Source of the DNA: Janthinobacterium saanense
GTDB taxonomy: Bacteria > Pseudomonadota > Gammaproteobacteria > Burkholderiales > Burkholderiaceae_D
Direction of reading: 5' to 3'
Assembly (NCBI RefSeq): GCF_014200675.1
Contig: NZ_JACHCI010000002.1
Location: forward strand, 372,001 to 436,000
Length of the DNA stretch: 64,000 nt
The notes under the pieces were generated by a model. It saw nothing but the letters and a program-made list of their open reading frames with translations. It did not search any database and was not told the origin of the DNA. Both the position numbers and the translations under genes were made by a program. Numbering within the stretch: position 1 is the stretch's first letter; each line of letters starts with the position of its first letter. This document shows, one piece after another, positions 53,106 to 61,785 of this stretch.

Positions 53106-54287
53106 TCAGGTGTACAGGCTGATATCAAGCGCCACCACTACCCGCCGCATCTGGTTGGCGAACGTGATATTGCCGCCGCCAGCAAACAGCAGGCCGACCG
53201 GGTTGCGCTGCTGGTTCCAGGTCCAGATCGAGGAACCGGAATCGCCGCCCGCGCTGAAGGCCCCGCTCAAGCCCTGGATGGCGATCTGGTCCTGGAATAG
53301 CGCGATCCTGCCGCCGCCGTAATTGACATTGATCGTCGCGCCCAGGCCCGTGATGCGCCCCTGCGTCAGCTGCGTGGTGCGTCCGGATTTACCAACCAGC
53401 ATGCCCAGCGCCGGTGCGACCAGGGCACTGCTGATACGGAAATAGGCTGGCACGCCGCCGCTGAGAAACACCAGTTCGCGCCGCACGCGGTCCGGCCACG
53501 CCCAGCCGGTGGTGCAATCGACAAAGTTGACGCCGCCGCTGAAATTGATCGGCACGAAACGTTCCAGGGTGGCAATCTGGTCTTGCGGACATTTCCCGCC
53601 GTCAATCGGCCCCGGCTGCACGATGCAATCGCCAAACGCGCCGCCATTCGAGTTGGCCAGCACGTGATTATTACTAAGGATCATCAAACGGCTGTTGCGC
53701 GGCGGGCTGCGGCCCACCGCCAGGCAGGCGATGGAGCCTGCCGTGATGCGGAAATGCCCGACCGAGACGCCACCCGGCGCGGGCCGCAAACGAAAACGGT
53801 GCGGCTGGGCGTCGATCACGCCCGTGACGACGATGTTGATGGGCACATTGTCGCTGGCGATGGCGCGGATGCCCATCGCCGACACGATGGCCGCCTTGGC
53901 CCGGTCAACCGAGGTCGGTTCGGCCACATACAAGGTCAGCGCCGGCAAGCCGGGTTCGCCCGAGGAGCGATCGCTGGCGCCCTCGCCCAGGCCTATCGAG
54001 ACACCCTGGATATTGCCCGCATCGTTGAAGGCATCGACGGCGCGCACGCCGGCCGCCTGCGAAATGGCCGCGCGCATGCCGTCCTCGATGCTGCGCTTCA
54101 TTTCCAGCAATTCCATGCTGACGCCGGCCAGCGCATCCTGGACCTCCGTCACCGAGGCGCTTTCCACGCCAGCATCGCCCTCGCCTGGCGCGGCAAATTG
54201 GCCCACGGCTTCTTCATCGTCGGCGCTTTGTCCCTTGCCGGCGCCACCGTCTGGCGGCGTGCTGAATCCTTGCTCATTGTTCATCAT
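53106..54287 (-). CDS. Trypsin-like serine protease with long N-terminal domain
   Basis: A 393-residue protein of trypsin fold. The catalytic His is in MILSNNHVLANSNG, a candidate Asp in GVNFVDCTTGW, and the nucleophile in SAGGDSGSSIWTW (G-D-S-G). An acidic, disordered N terminus (about 1-55) and a helical/beta domain (60-160, GMRAAISQAAGVRAVDAFND, GVSIGLGEGA, ALTLYVAEP) precede it. The domain order resembles NAL1-like trypsin families. There is no signal peptide, so it acts in the cytosol or leaves by a non-classical route. GAGGAG precedes the ATG. Confidence 0.85.
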   Translation of the reverse strand: MMNNEQGFSTPPDGGAGKGQSADDEEAVGQFAAPGEGDAGVESASVTEVQDALAGVSMELLEMKRSIEDGMRAAISQAAGVRAVDAFNDAGNIQGVSIGLGEGASDRSSGEPGLPALTLYVAEPTSVDRAKAAIVSAMGIRAIASDNVPINIVVTGVIDAQPHRFRLRPAPGGVSVGHFRITAGSIACLAVGRSPPRNSRLMILSNNHVLANSNGGAFGDCIVQPGPIDGGKCPQDQIATLERFVPINFSGGVNFVDCTTGWAWPDRVRRELVFLSGGVPAYFRISSALVAPALGMLVGKSGRTTQLTQGRITGLGATINVNYGGGRIALFQDQIAIQGLSGAFSAGGDSGSSIWTWNQQRNPVGLLFAGGGNITFANQMRRVVVALDISLYT

Positions 54288-54474
54288 TTTGTTCTCCTCG
54301 TGGATGGGCTTCCACAAGCAGTGTGGGCCGCTGATGGCGGCCGATATTGATCTGGATCCAAGTGTCCAGGTGCCTCAGCACATGAGAAATGATTTCAAAA
54401 CGACTACGCAAATAGTTCCACCTTTTGACTTGAGCGACATCAGGAGTGTGAGCGGGGCCGGCGGCGACAGCGCC

Positions 54475-54481
54475 CTATACT
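54475..54481 (+). promoter_or_regulatory. Possible RpoS-type -10 box before prkA
   Basis: CTATACT at 54475-54481 fits the sigma-S -10 element, with no -35 hexamer at the usual distance. It would give a leader of about 44 nt ending in GGAGG before the prkA ATG. General-stress or stationary-phase expression fits the known biology of this operon, but the call is weak. Confidence 0.4.
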
Positions 54482-54531
54482 GAGATGGCACACTGGAAGC
54501 AGCGGCCTGCCACCGGAGGGATAGAAGAAAG

Positions 54532-56568
54532 ATGACGATATTTCGCACGACGCCACAATATCCGGCAACAGCTGGCGGCAGCGAGACTCCCGGTGGCCGC
54601 ACCGTCGACGCCAGTGCGGCGGACACTGGGGACGATGACGCTACGCAGCGCACCAGCCTGATGCGCCGCATGGAAGCGTTCACGGCGGAACATCGCGTGG
54701 ACCGCTGGGATGGCGTTTTCGCCGATTTCATCAGCCATATCCTGCCCGGCAGCGCCGCCCAGTTGGCCCGCAACGCGCATCAATATCTGTGGGACATGAT
54801 GCGCTGGAGCGGCCATACGGACAACGGCGGCCATTTCCGCTGCCGCCTGTTCGACCAAGAACTGTTCGGCATCGACGAGGCCATCGACCGCGTGGCCGCC
54901 TATTTCAAGGCCGCCGCCGCCGGTTCCGAGGTCGGCCGGCGCATGCTATTGCTGCTGGGCCCGCCTTCGGGCGGCAAGTCGACCCTGGTGATCCTGCTCA
55001 AGCGCGGGCTGGAAGAATACAGCCGCACGCAGGAAGGCGCTGTATATGGTATCGCCGGCTGTCCCGTGCACGAATCGCCGCTGCATCTGGTGCCGCAAAC
55101 CATGCGCGCCGCTTTCCGCGACAGTTATGACGTCGATATCCACGGCGAACTGTGCCCGCATTGCCGCGCCCGCCTGGAAGAACAGCATCATGGCGACTTC
55201 CTGCGCATGCCGGTCGAACGCATCATGATTTCCGAGGCGGGCCGCTGCGGCGTGGGCACCTATGCGCCGCACGACCCCACCACGGCCGACCTGGCGGACC
55301 TGGTCGGCTCGGTCGACCTGTCGAAGGTGGCCCACTATGGCGATGAAGGCGATCCGCGCGCCTGGTCGTGGTCGGGCGCCGTGTATGCGGCCAGCCGTGG
55401 CATGCTGGAAATGATAGAAATCCTCAAGGTCAAGCGCGAATTTCTGTACCTGCTGCTGACCCTGACGCAGGAAAAAAATGTCAAGGTGTCGCGCTTTCCG
55501 CTGATTTACCTCGATGAATGCATACTCGCACACACGAATCTGGCGGAATTTCGCAAATTCCTGCAAGAAAGCGAGAACGAAGCCTTGCTCGACCGCATGG
55601 TCATCGTGCAAGTGCCGTACACGCTCAATTACCGCGAAGAAGCACGCATCTACCGCAAGCTCATCCTGTCGGCCGCGCCCGCCTTCCGCGATGTGCACCT
55701 GGACCCGCACGTGCTGCATGCCGCCGCCGTGTTCGCCATCCTGAGCCGCATGCAGGAAGGCGACGACAAGGAAAGCGAACTGGTCAAAAAGCTGCGCATC
55801 TACGCCGATGAAGAAGTGGAAGACTTGAACCAGGCCGAAGTGCGGCGCCTGCGCGACAGGGACAAGGCGCCCGAGGAAGGCCTGGCCGGCGTCTCGCCCC
55901 GCTTCGTCATCAATGCACTGTCGCACGCCATCATTTCCGCGCAGCGCAACAGCCTGTCCACCATGGATGTGCTGCTGGCCCTGAAGGACAGCATCGAGAA
56001 CGACGCCCGCATCGAGCCCCGGCGCAAGCGCAAGTGGATCGATTATCTGGTGCTGACGCGCAAGGATTTTTATAACCGCTGGGTCAAGGCGGACGTGCAC
56101 AAGGCCTTGTTCGTCTCCTTTGAGCAAGAAGCCCAGGATTTGCTGAACAAGTATCTCGACGAGGTGGAAGCCATGCTCGACAACCGCCAGATTCGCGACC
56201 CGATCACCAATGAAGAGCGGCGGCCCGATGAACGTTTCCTGCGCGCCGTGGAAGAAAAAATCCATATCACCGATTCCGGCAAGCAATCATTCCGCCAGGA
56301 AGTGGTGCGCAAGGCCATGGGCGCCTTCAAGCGGGGCGAGCCATTTGGCCTGGCTAGCCACGTGCAATTGCATGACGCGGTCCAGCAATACCTGTTTGAA
56401 CAGCGGCGCGACGTGCTGCGCCTGGTCAGTTCGGCCAAGCGCCCCGATGACGATGTGCGCAACAAGATTTCCGCCGTCGAACAGCGTCTGGTCGATGAAT
56501 ATGGTTATGACGCCCACAGCGCGCGCGAAGCGCTCAACTATGTCACCACCTTGCTGGCACAGGAATGA
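54532..56568 (+). CDS. prkA: PrkA-type serine protein kinase
   Basis: A 678-residue AAA-plus-like protein kinase (YeaG family). The N-terminal AAA domain has LLLLGPPSGGKSTLVILL (Walker A), then GCPVHESPLHLVPQ, CPHCRARLEE, a Walker-B-like LIYLDECIL and the PrkA C-terminal domain (about 420-640). Length matches the family. Enterobacterial YeaG responds to starvation and nitrogen limitation. The ATG is preceded by GGAGG. The operon prkA-yeaH-spoVR is coupled by ATGA overlaps and is divergent from the trypsin-like protease across about 240 bp, which contain no other gene that I can see. Confidence 0.93.
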   Translation: MTIFRTTPQYPATAGGSETPGGRTVDASAADTGDDDATQRTSLMRRMEAFTAEHRVDRWDGVFADFISHILPGSAAQLARNAHQYLWDMMRWSGHTDNGGHFRCRLFDQELFGIDEAIDRVAAYFKAAAAGSEVGRRMLLLLGPPSGGKSTLVILLKRGLEEYSRTQEGAVYGIAGCPVHESPLHLVPQTMRAAFRDSYDVDIHGELCPHCRARLEEQHHGDFLRMPVERIMISEAGRCGVGTYAPHDPTTADLADLVGSVDLSKVAHYGDEGDPRAWSWSGAVYAASRGMLEMIEILKVKREFLYLLLTLTQEKNVKVSRFPLIYLDECILAHTNLAEFRKFLQESENEALLDRMVIVQVPYTLNYREEARIYRKLILSAAPAFRDVHLDPHVLHAAAVFAILSRMQEGDDKESELVKKLRIYADEEVEDLNQAEVRRLRDRDKAPEEGLAGVSPRFVINALSHAIISAQRNSLSTMDVLLALKDSIENDARIEPRRKRKWIDYLVLTRKDFYNRWVKADVHKALFVSFEQEAQDLLNKYLDEVEAMLDNRQIRDPITNEERRPDERFLRAVEEKIHITDSGKQSFRQEVVRKAMGAFKRGEPFGLASHVQLHDAVQQYLFEQRRDVLRLVSSAKRPDDDVRNKISAVEQRLVDEYGYDAHSAREALNYVTTLLAQE

Positions 56569-57812
56569 CGATGCAAGAAGCCAGCAGCGTGCCTGCCGAT
56601 CCGAACCTCAAGCCAGAACGCCAGTCCGCATCCGAGGCAGCGCAAAGCTGGGCACAGCCTTGGTACGCCCTGTTTTCGCGTGGTGCGCGCGACTGGCTGC
56701 GGCATAGCCAAAAGGTGCGCGACGCCGTGCAGGCGCACTTGCCCGAGCTGATCACTGGCGCCGACGTCATCAGCGGACCGCAGCAGCGCCAGGTGCAAGT
56801 GCCCGTGCGCCTGCTGGAGCACGCCCATTTCCGCCTGGCGTCACCGCGCAGCAGCAACGGTGCGGGCCAGGGCAAGGGCGAACCGGGTGACATATTGCGC
56901 GCTGCGCGGCCGCTGGGCATGGAGGGTGAACCTGGGGAAGGCGACGGGGGCGATGGCGAAGGCGAGGTAGGCCTGCTGCTGGAATTTGCCGTCGACGACA
57001 TCATGGACTGGCTGTGGGAAGAGTTGAAGCTACCGAACCTCAAGCCAAGACAACTGAGCACGATAGAGGATGTGGCCTATGTGCGGGCTGGCTGGGACAA
57101 GCACGGCGCGCGTTCGCGACTGGACCGGCGGCGCACCATGAAGGAAGCGATCAAGCGGCGCGCAGTGCAGGTTCAGACGCAAGCGCAGCCGGTCGCCTTC
57201 ACCAATGAAGACTTGCGCTTCCGCCAGTTGCTGCTGAAACCACGTCCCAGTGCAAATGCCGTGGTGTTTTTTGTCCTCGACGTGTCGGCCAGCATGGCGC
57301 AAGCTGAACGCCAGCTGGCCAAATCCTTCTTTTTCTTCGCGCTGCAAGGCTTGCGCCGCAGTTATGCCAGGGTGGAAGCGCGTTTCATCGCCCATACGAC
57401 ACGGGCCTGGGAATTTTCCGAGGAAGAATTCTTTCAAGTCAATGGCATGGGCGGCACCATCGCTTCGGGCGCCTTTCGTCTGGGCCGCGAATTGCTGAGC
57501 GAACACTATGCGCCCGGCCAGTACAACGCCTACCTGTTTTATGCTTCCGATGGCGAAAACTTCAGCGAAGACCGCAGCGCAGCCAGCCTGGCCCTCAGCG
57601 AGCTGCTTCCCTTGCTCAATTACATGGGCTACGTGGAAACCGTGCCGGGCATGCCGCGCACCCTGGAAACAGAAATGCACCGCCTGTGCGCCGAGCAGGA
57701 ACGCCACGGTTTGCCCCTGCACAGCAGCATCCTGGCCAAGACAGACGATGTCTGGGCCGCCATCCGTACCTTCTTTCTACACGAAGGCGCCGAAGCGAAG
57801 GCTGCGCCATGA
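56565..57812 (+). CDS. yeaH: YeaH/YhbH family protein (DUF444, VWA-like)
   Basis: A 415-residue partner of PrkA. A central Gly/Glu-rich, flexible region (about residues 105-140) precedes the VWA-like domain with NAVVFFVLDVSASMAQAERQ (metal-ion-dependent adhesion site D-x-S-x-S), RFIAHTTRAWEF and FYASDGENFSED. The N-terminal part contains LREKVRD-like helices (RHSQKVRDAVQAHLPELITG). Its ATG overlaps the prkA stop and its stop overlaps the spoVR ATG, so the three proteins are made together. Confidence 0.92.
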   Translation: MTMQEASSVPADPNLKPERQSASEAAQSWAQPWYALFSRGARDWLRHSQKVRDAVQAHLPELITGADVISGPQQRQVQVPVRLLEHAHFRLASPRSSNGAGQGKGEPGDILRAARPLGMEGEPGEGDGGDGEGEVGLLLEFAVDDIMDWLWEELKLPNLKPRQLSTIEDVAYVRAGWDKHGARSRLDRRRTMKEAIKRRAVQVQTQAQPVAFTNEDLRFRQLLLKPRPSANAVVFFVLDVSASMAQAERQLAKSFFFFALQGLRRSYARVEARFIAHTTRAWEFSEEEFFQVNGMGGTIASGAFRLGRELLSEHYAPGQYNAYLFYASDGENFSEDRSAASLALSELLPLLNYMGYVETVPGMPRTLETEMHRLCAEQERHGLPLHSSILAKTDDVWAAIRTFFLHEGAEAKAAP

Positions 57813-59206
57813 AGGAGGAAGCTGCCACACTGGCCAGCTACGCGGCGCGCATCGAGGCGCTGGCCGTGGAACTGGGCCTGGACTTCCATCGCGTCGATTT
57901 TGAACTGGTGCCGAACAGCTTCATGGCCGAGATTGCCATTTATGGCTTGCCTGTGCGCATGCGCCACTGGTCTTTCGGCTTGCGCTATATACAACAGCTG
58001 GTGCAGCAGAAAATGGGGAATTCACACATCTTTGAAGTGATGTTCCCCGGCGACCCCTGCCACGCTTATATGGCAGAAAGCAATTCCGTGGCCGAAAACA
58101 CCCTGGTCACGGCGCACGTGCTGGGCCACGCCGATTTTGCCCGCCGTAATCAGTTGTTCGCCCGTTTTGGCGCCATGGCCGGCATGCATATCCTGGAACA
58201 AAGCGCGGCGCGGGCGCACCGTATCGAGCTAGCCTTGCAGCGCCATGGACAGGACAAGGTGGAAGCCATACTCGACGCGGCATTGGCGCTGGAACAGCAT
58301 GTCGACATCAACCTGCCGCTGCACCGCGTGCGCTATCCCGACACGGCCGGCGCCGCCGCCTTGCCGCCCCCCTCGCCCCTGACCACCTTTAGCCAACGCT
58401 ACCAGCATTTGCCGGGCGAACGCGCCGCCACGGAACAGCCTGCCGAACGCCCCTTGCTGCCGCCGCAAGCAGAAAATGACTTGCTATGGTTCATCGCCCA
58501 ATATGGGCCGGAGCTGGCAGACTGGGAACGCGACATTTTCCTGGCCGTGCGCGAAGAGTCATTTTATTTCTATCCCGTCTATGCCTGCCAGATCATGAAT
58601 GAAGGCTGGGCCTCGTACTGGCATGCGCGGCTGTTGCGTGAAGCCGATTTCCTGCCGCCAGCCCTGTATCTGTCGGCCATCAAGTCGCATTCGGACGTGG
58701 TGCGGCCATATGCCGGTGAACGGCAACTGGCCCTGTCCTTGAATCCCTATCACCTGGGATTTTGCATGTGGGAACACATTATCGAACGCCAGGGCCTGGA
58801 AAAAGCGCGCCAGATTTGCCGTGATGACGATGATTTCAGCTTTATCCGCAATTACCTGGATGCGGAACTGGCCGACGCGCTGGGTCTGTTTGTGCACGAA
58901 AGCCGGCACGATGGCGAAACGCGCCTGGCCAGCCGCGACCTGCAGGCAATCCGCGAAGCCATCCTGGCGCCCAAATACAACTATGGCGCACCCTGCATCG
59001 CCGTTACCCTGCTCAATGATGATGGCAGCCTGGTGCTGCGGCACGACCACCAGCGCGACGGCCGGGGGCTGGACCTGGAGCAGGCTGAGCGCGTGCTGGC
59101 CTATGTGGCCAAGGTATGGCGCCGGCCCGTGAGCCTGCATACGGCTGACTTTCGCGGCACGCCGCGCATGCTGGGCAGCGTCAAGCCTGGGAAAGCGGAT
59201 CAGTAA
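57809..59206 (+). CDS. SpoVR family protein
   Basis: A 465-residue SpoVR (YcgB) family protein, the third member of the PrkA stress operon. Signature segments are the N-terminal [47 protein letters not shown], the central [38 protein letters not shown] and [15 protein letters not shown]. Biochemical function is unknown; the family is linked to sporulation cortex in Bacillus and to stress in proteobacteria. Its 3' end overlaps the convergent epimerase gene by 26 bp. Confidence 0.93.
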   Translation: MKEEAATLASYAARIEALAVELGLDFHRVDFELVPNSFMAEIAIYGLPVRMRHWSFGLRYIQQLVQQKMGNSHIFEVMFPGDPCHAYMAESNSVAENTLVTAHVLGHADFARRNQLFARFGAMAGMHILEQSAARAHRIELALQRHGQDKVEAILDAALALEQHVDINLPLHRVRYPDTAGAAALPPPSPLTTFSQRYQHLPGERAATEQPAERPLLPPQAENDLLWFIAQYGPELADWERDIFLAVREESFYFYPVYACQIMNEGWASYWHARLLREADFLPPALYLSAIKSHSDVVRPYAGERQLALSLNPYHLGFCMWEHIIERQGLEKARQICRDDDDFSFIRNYLDAELADALGLFVHESRHDGETRLASRDLQAIREAILAPKYNYGAPCIAVTLLNDDGSLVLRHDHQRDGRGLDLEQAERVLAYVAKVWRRPVSLHTADFRGTPRMLGSVKPGKADQ

Positions 59207-60284
59207 GCGGCTCCAGGCGCTCCGGGGCCGCATACCAGGCGATGGTTTTGCGCAAGCCCTGGCGCAGGTCGTGCGTGGGCGCGTAGCCCAGCAAACGGGC
59301 CGCCTTGGCGATATCGGCTTGCGAATGGCGCACGTCGCCGTCGCGGAAGTCGCCATACTGTGGCGCCTGCGGCAGCAATTCGGGGCAGCTCAGGCGCAGC
59401 ATGGCTTGCATGGAGGTATGCAACTCCGTCAAGCTGGTGCGCGCATTGACGGCCACGTTATAGACCTGGTTGATGGCGGCCGGATCGGTGCTGAGGGCGG
59501 CGAGGATATTGGCTTGCACGGCATTGTCGACAAAACAGAAATCGCGGCTGGTGGCGCCATCACCATAGATGTGCACGCTCTGTTCGGCCAGCATGGCGCT
59601 AATCCAGCGGGGTATTACGGCGGCGTAGGCGCCCAGCGGGTCTTGCCGGGGGCCGAAAACATTGAAGTAACGCAGGCCCACTGTTTCAACACCATAACAG
59701 CGCGCATAGATTTGCGCATACAGCTCGTTGACATATTTGCTCAAGGCATACGGAGAAAGAGGCGCACCGATCTGCGCTTCCACTTTCGGCAAGGCCGGAT
59801 GGTCGCCATAGGTGGCGCTCGAGGCTGCATACACAAACCGCTGTACCTGCGCCGCGCGGGACGCCGCCAGCATATTCAAAAAGCCGCTGACATTGACGGC
59901 ATGGCATAGCAGCGGGTCTTCGAGCGAGCGCGAAACGGAACCCAGCGCGGCCTGGTGCAGCACGAAATCAATGCCGGTGCAGGCGGCGGCGCAAGTGTCG
60001 CCATCGCGGATATCGCCCTCCAGGAAAACGAAACGTTTCCACGCGTTCTCGCCCACGCTGGCCCGCACCTGTTCCAGGTTGTGCCGGTGCCCCGTCATGA
60101 AATTATCGAGTCCCCGCACCTGCTGGCCCAGCGACAGCAAGGTTTCCAGCAGATGCGAGCCGATGAAACCGGCCACGCCCGTCACCAGCCAGCGCCGTGG
60201 CCTGTCGGCCAGCTGGGCGCACGCCCGGCCATAAGCGTGCGCGCCAGGGTGAAGCTTCACATCAGGTTTGAGCTCGGCCGCCAT
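59181..60284 (-). CDS. NAD-dependent sugar-nucleotide 4-epimerase (WbpP/TviC-like)
   Basis: A 367-residue SDR epimerase. Motifs are [20 protein letters not shown] (G-x-x-G-x-x-G), [29 protein letters not shown] and the catalytic Y-x3-K in [29 protein letters not shown] follows. The sequence and size fit UDP-GlcNAc(A) 4-epimerases such as WbpP and TviC. Together with the dehydrogenase encoded upstream it would make UDP-GalNAcA-type precursors for surface polysaccharide. The ATG overlaps the upstream stop (TGATG), so both are co-translated. Confidence 0.88.
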   Translation of the reverse strand: MAAELKPDVKLHPGAHAYGRACAQLADRPRRWLVTGVAGFIGSHLLETLLSLGQQVRGLDNFMTGHRHNLEQVRASVGENAWKRFVFLEGDIRDGDTCAAACTGIDFVLHQAALGSVSRSLEDPLLCHAVNVSGFLNMLAASRAAQVQRFVYAASSATYGDHPALPKVEAQIGAPLSPYALSKYVNELYAQIYARCYGVETVGLRYFNVFGPRQDPLGAYAAVIPRWISAMLAEQSVHIYGDGATSRDFCFVDNAVQANILAALSTDPAAINQVYNVAVNARTSLTELHTSMQAMLRLSCPELLPQAPQYGDFRDGDVRHSQADIAKAARLLGYAPTHDLRQGLRKTIAWYAAPERLEPLTDPLSQA

Positions 60285-61576
60285 CACAGCCGCCACACAT
60301 GCAGGCCACCCTGCTCGAGTACGCGGACATCGAAATGCGACTTGATGTCGATGAAGCAACCGCTTTCCACCACCTTGGCCTGGTAGTCGCTGAGCGGGCG
60401 GGCCAGCAGCCCCTGGTGCGACACGGCGCTGATCAGCGCTTCCGCCTGCGGCAGCTGCTCCCAGCTTTTCAGCACCAGGCCATATTCTTCCAGCGCCTCG
60501 CGGCTATCGGCCACCGGGTCGTGCACATGTACTTGCACGCCATACGATTGCAATTCATGGATCATGTCGACCACCTTGGAGTTGCGCAGATCGGGACAGT
60601 TTTCCTTGAAGGTCAGGCCCAGCACATTCACGTGCGAGCCTTTCAGCTTGAAGCCGGCGCGCACCATTTCCTTGATGGTTTTTTCCGCCACGAACTTGGC
60701 CATGCCGTCATTGATGCGGCGCCCGGCCAAAATCACATGCGGGTGATAACCGAGCATTTCCGCCTTGTGGGTCAGATAATAAGGGTCGACGCCGATGCAG
60801 TGGCCACCTACCAGGCCGGGCCGGAATGGTAAAAAATTCCATTTGGTTCCCGCCGCCTGCAGCACTTCCAGCGTATCGATGCCGATACGGTCGAAAATGA
60901 TGGCCAGCTCATTCATCAGCGCAATATTCAAATCGCGCTGCGTGTTTTCGATCACCTTGGCCGCCTCGGCCACGCGGATGCTCGAGGCCCGGTGCACGCC
61001 GGCCTCGACCACGCCTTCGTACAGCCGCGCCACCAATTCCAGGGTGGCCGCGTCGTCGCCGGACACTACCTTGCGGATACTGCACAAAGTGTGTTCGCTG
61101 TCGCCCGGATTGATGCGTTCAGGCGAAAAACCCACGTGGAAATCCTCGCGCCAGCGCAGGCCGGAATGGCTTTCCAGCAAGGGAATGCAGATTTCCTCGG
61201 TGGCGCCCGGGTAGACGGTGGATTCGAAGATGACGATGGCGCCCCGTTTCATATGGCGCCCGACGGCGGCGCTGGCGCCTGCCAGTGCCGTGAAATCGGG
61301 ATTATGGGCGCTGTCGACGGGCGTGGGCACGGCCACGATGATGAAGTCGGCCTGCTGCAATTCGGCCGGATCGCAGCTCACGCTAAGCCATTGCGCGGCG
61401 CGCAGCCGGGTTTCACTGATTTCCCCGGTCGGATCGATGTAGCGCCGGTAGCTTTCCACCTTGCGTTCAGACAAGTCGAAACCTATCGTGCGCTGCCGCG
61501 TGCCGAAGGCCGCCGCCAGCGACAAGCCCACGTAGCCCAGCCCCACTACGCCCACCACGCCCGCTTGCCTGTCCAT
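60284..61576 (-). CDS. Nucleotide-sugar 6-dehydrogenase (WbpO/TviB-like)
   Basis: A 430-residue UDP-sugar dehydrogenase oxidising C6 of UDP-HexNAc to the uronic acid with NAD. The N-terminal Rossmann motif is [28 protein letters not shown] follows, and the catalytic Cys is in [15 protein letters not shown]. The C-terminal domain has [20 protein letters not shown]. This is the WbpO/TviB family. The ATG at 61576 begins directly before the cofactor motif; the frame stays open upstream without support. It is divergent from the PrsT-like gene, across about 210 bp that hold no other gene that I can see. Confidence 0.9.
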   Translation of the reverse strand: MDRQAGVVGVVGLGYVGLSLAAAFGTRQRTIGFDLSERKVESYRRYIDPTGEISETRLRAAQWLSVSCDPAELQQADFIIVAVPTPVDSAHNPDFTALAGASAAVGRHMKRGAIVIFESTVYPGATEEICIPLLESHSGLRWREDFHVGFSPERINPGDSEHTLCSIRKVVSGDDAATLELVARLYEGVVEAGVHRASSIRVAEAAKVIENTQRDLNIALMNELAIIFDRIGIDTLEVLQAAGTKWNFLPFRPGLVGGHCIGVDPYYLTHKAEMLGYHPHVILAGRRINDGMAKFVAEKTIKEMVRAGFKLKGSHVNVLGLTFKENCPDLRNSKVVDMIHELQSYGVQVHVHDPVADSREALEEYGLVLKSWEQLPQAEALISAVSHQGLLARPLSDYQAKVVESGCFIDIKSHFDVRVLEQGGLHVWRL

Positions 61577-61785
61577 AGTGTTTACTCCGAATGGTTGCTG
61601 ATTCGGAAATTCTACGATTGCAGGCCCAGCCATTCTTGAGCGGGCACAAGGAACACCGGGAGCCAGCAGCGATGGTGGCTGGCAATTGGCGGGCCCTTGA
61701 GCGCAATCAATGAGATGGGCGGCCATCTTTTTTACTCTAGAGTTTCCCCTATCTTTTTCTGCGCCCGTCCCCACCGGAGATTCCC

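Noticed and set aside
54484..54499. Sigma-54 promoter before prkA (TGGCAC at 54485)
   Set aside because: The -12 element (TTGC) is missing at the correct spacing, so only the -24-like half matches by chance.
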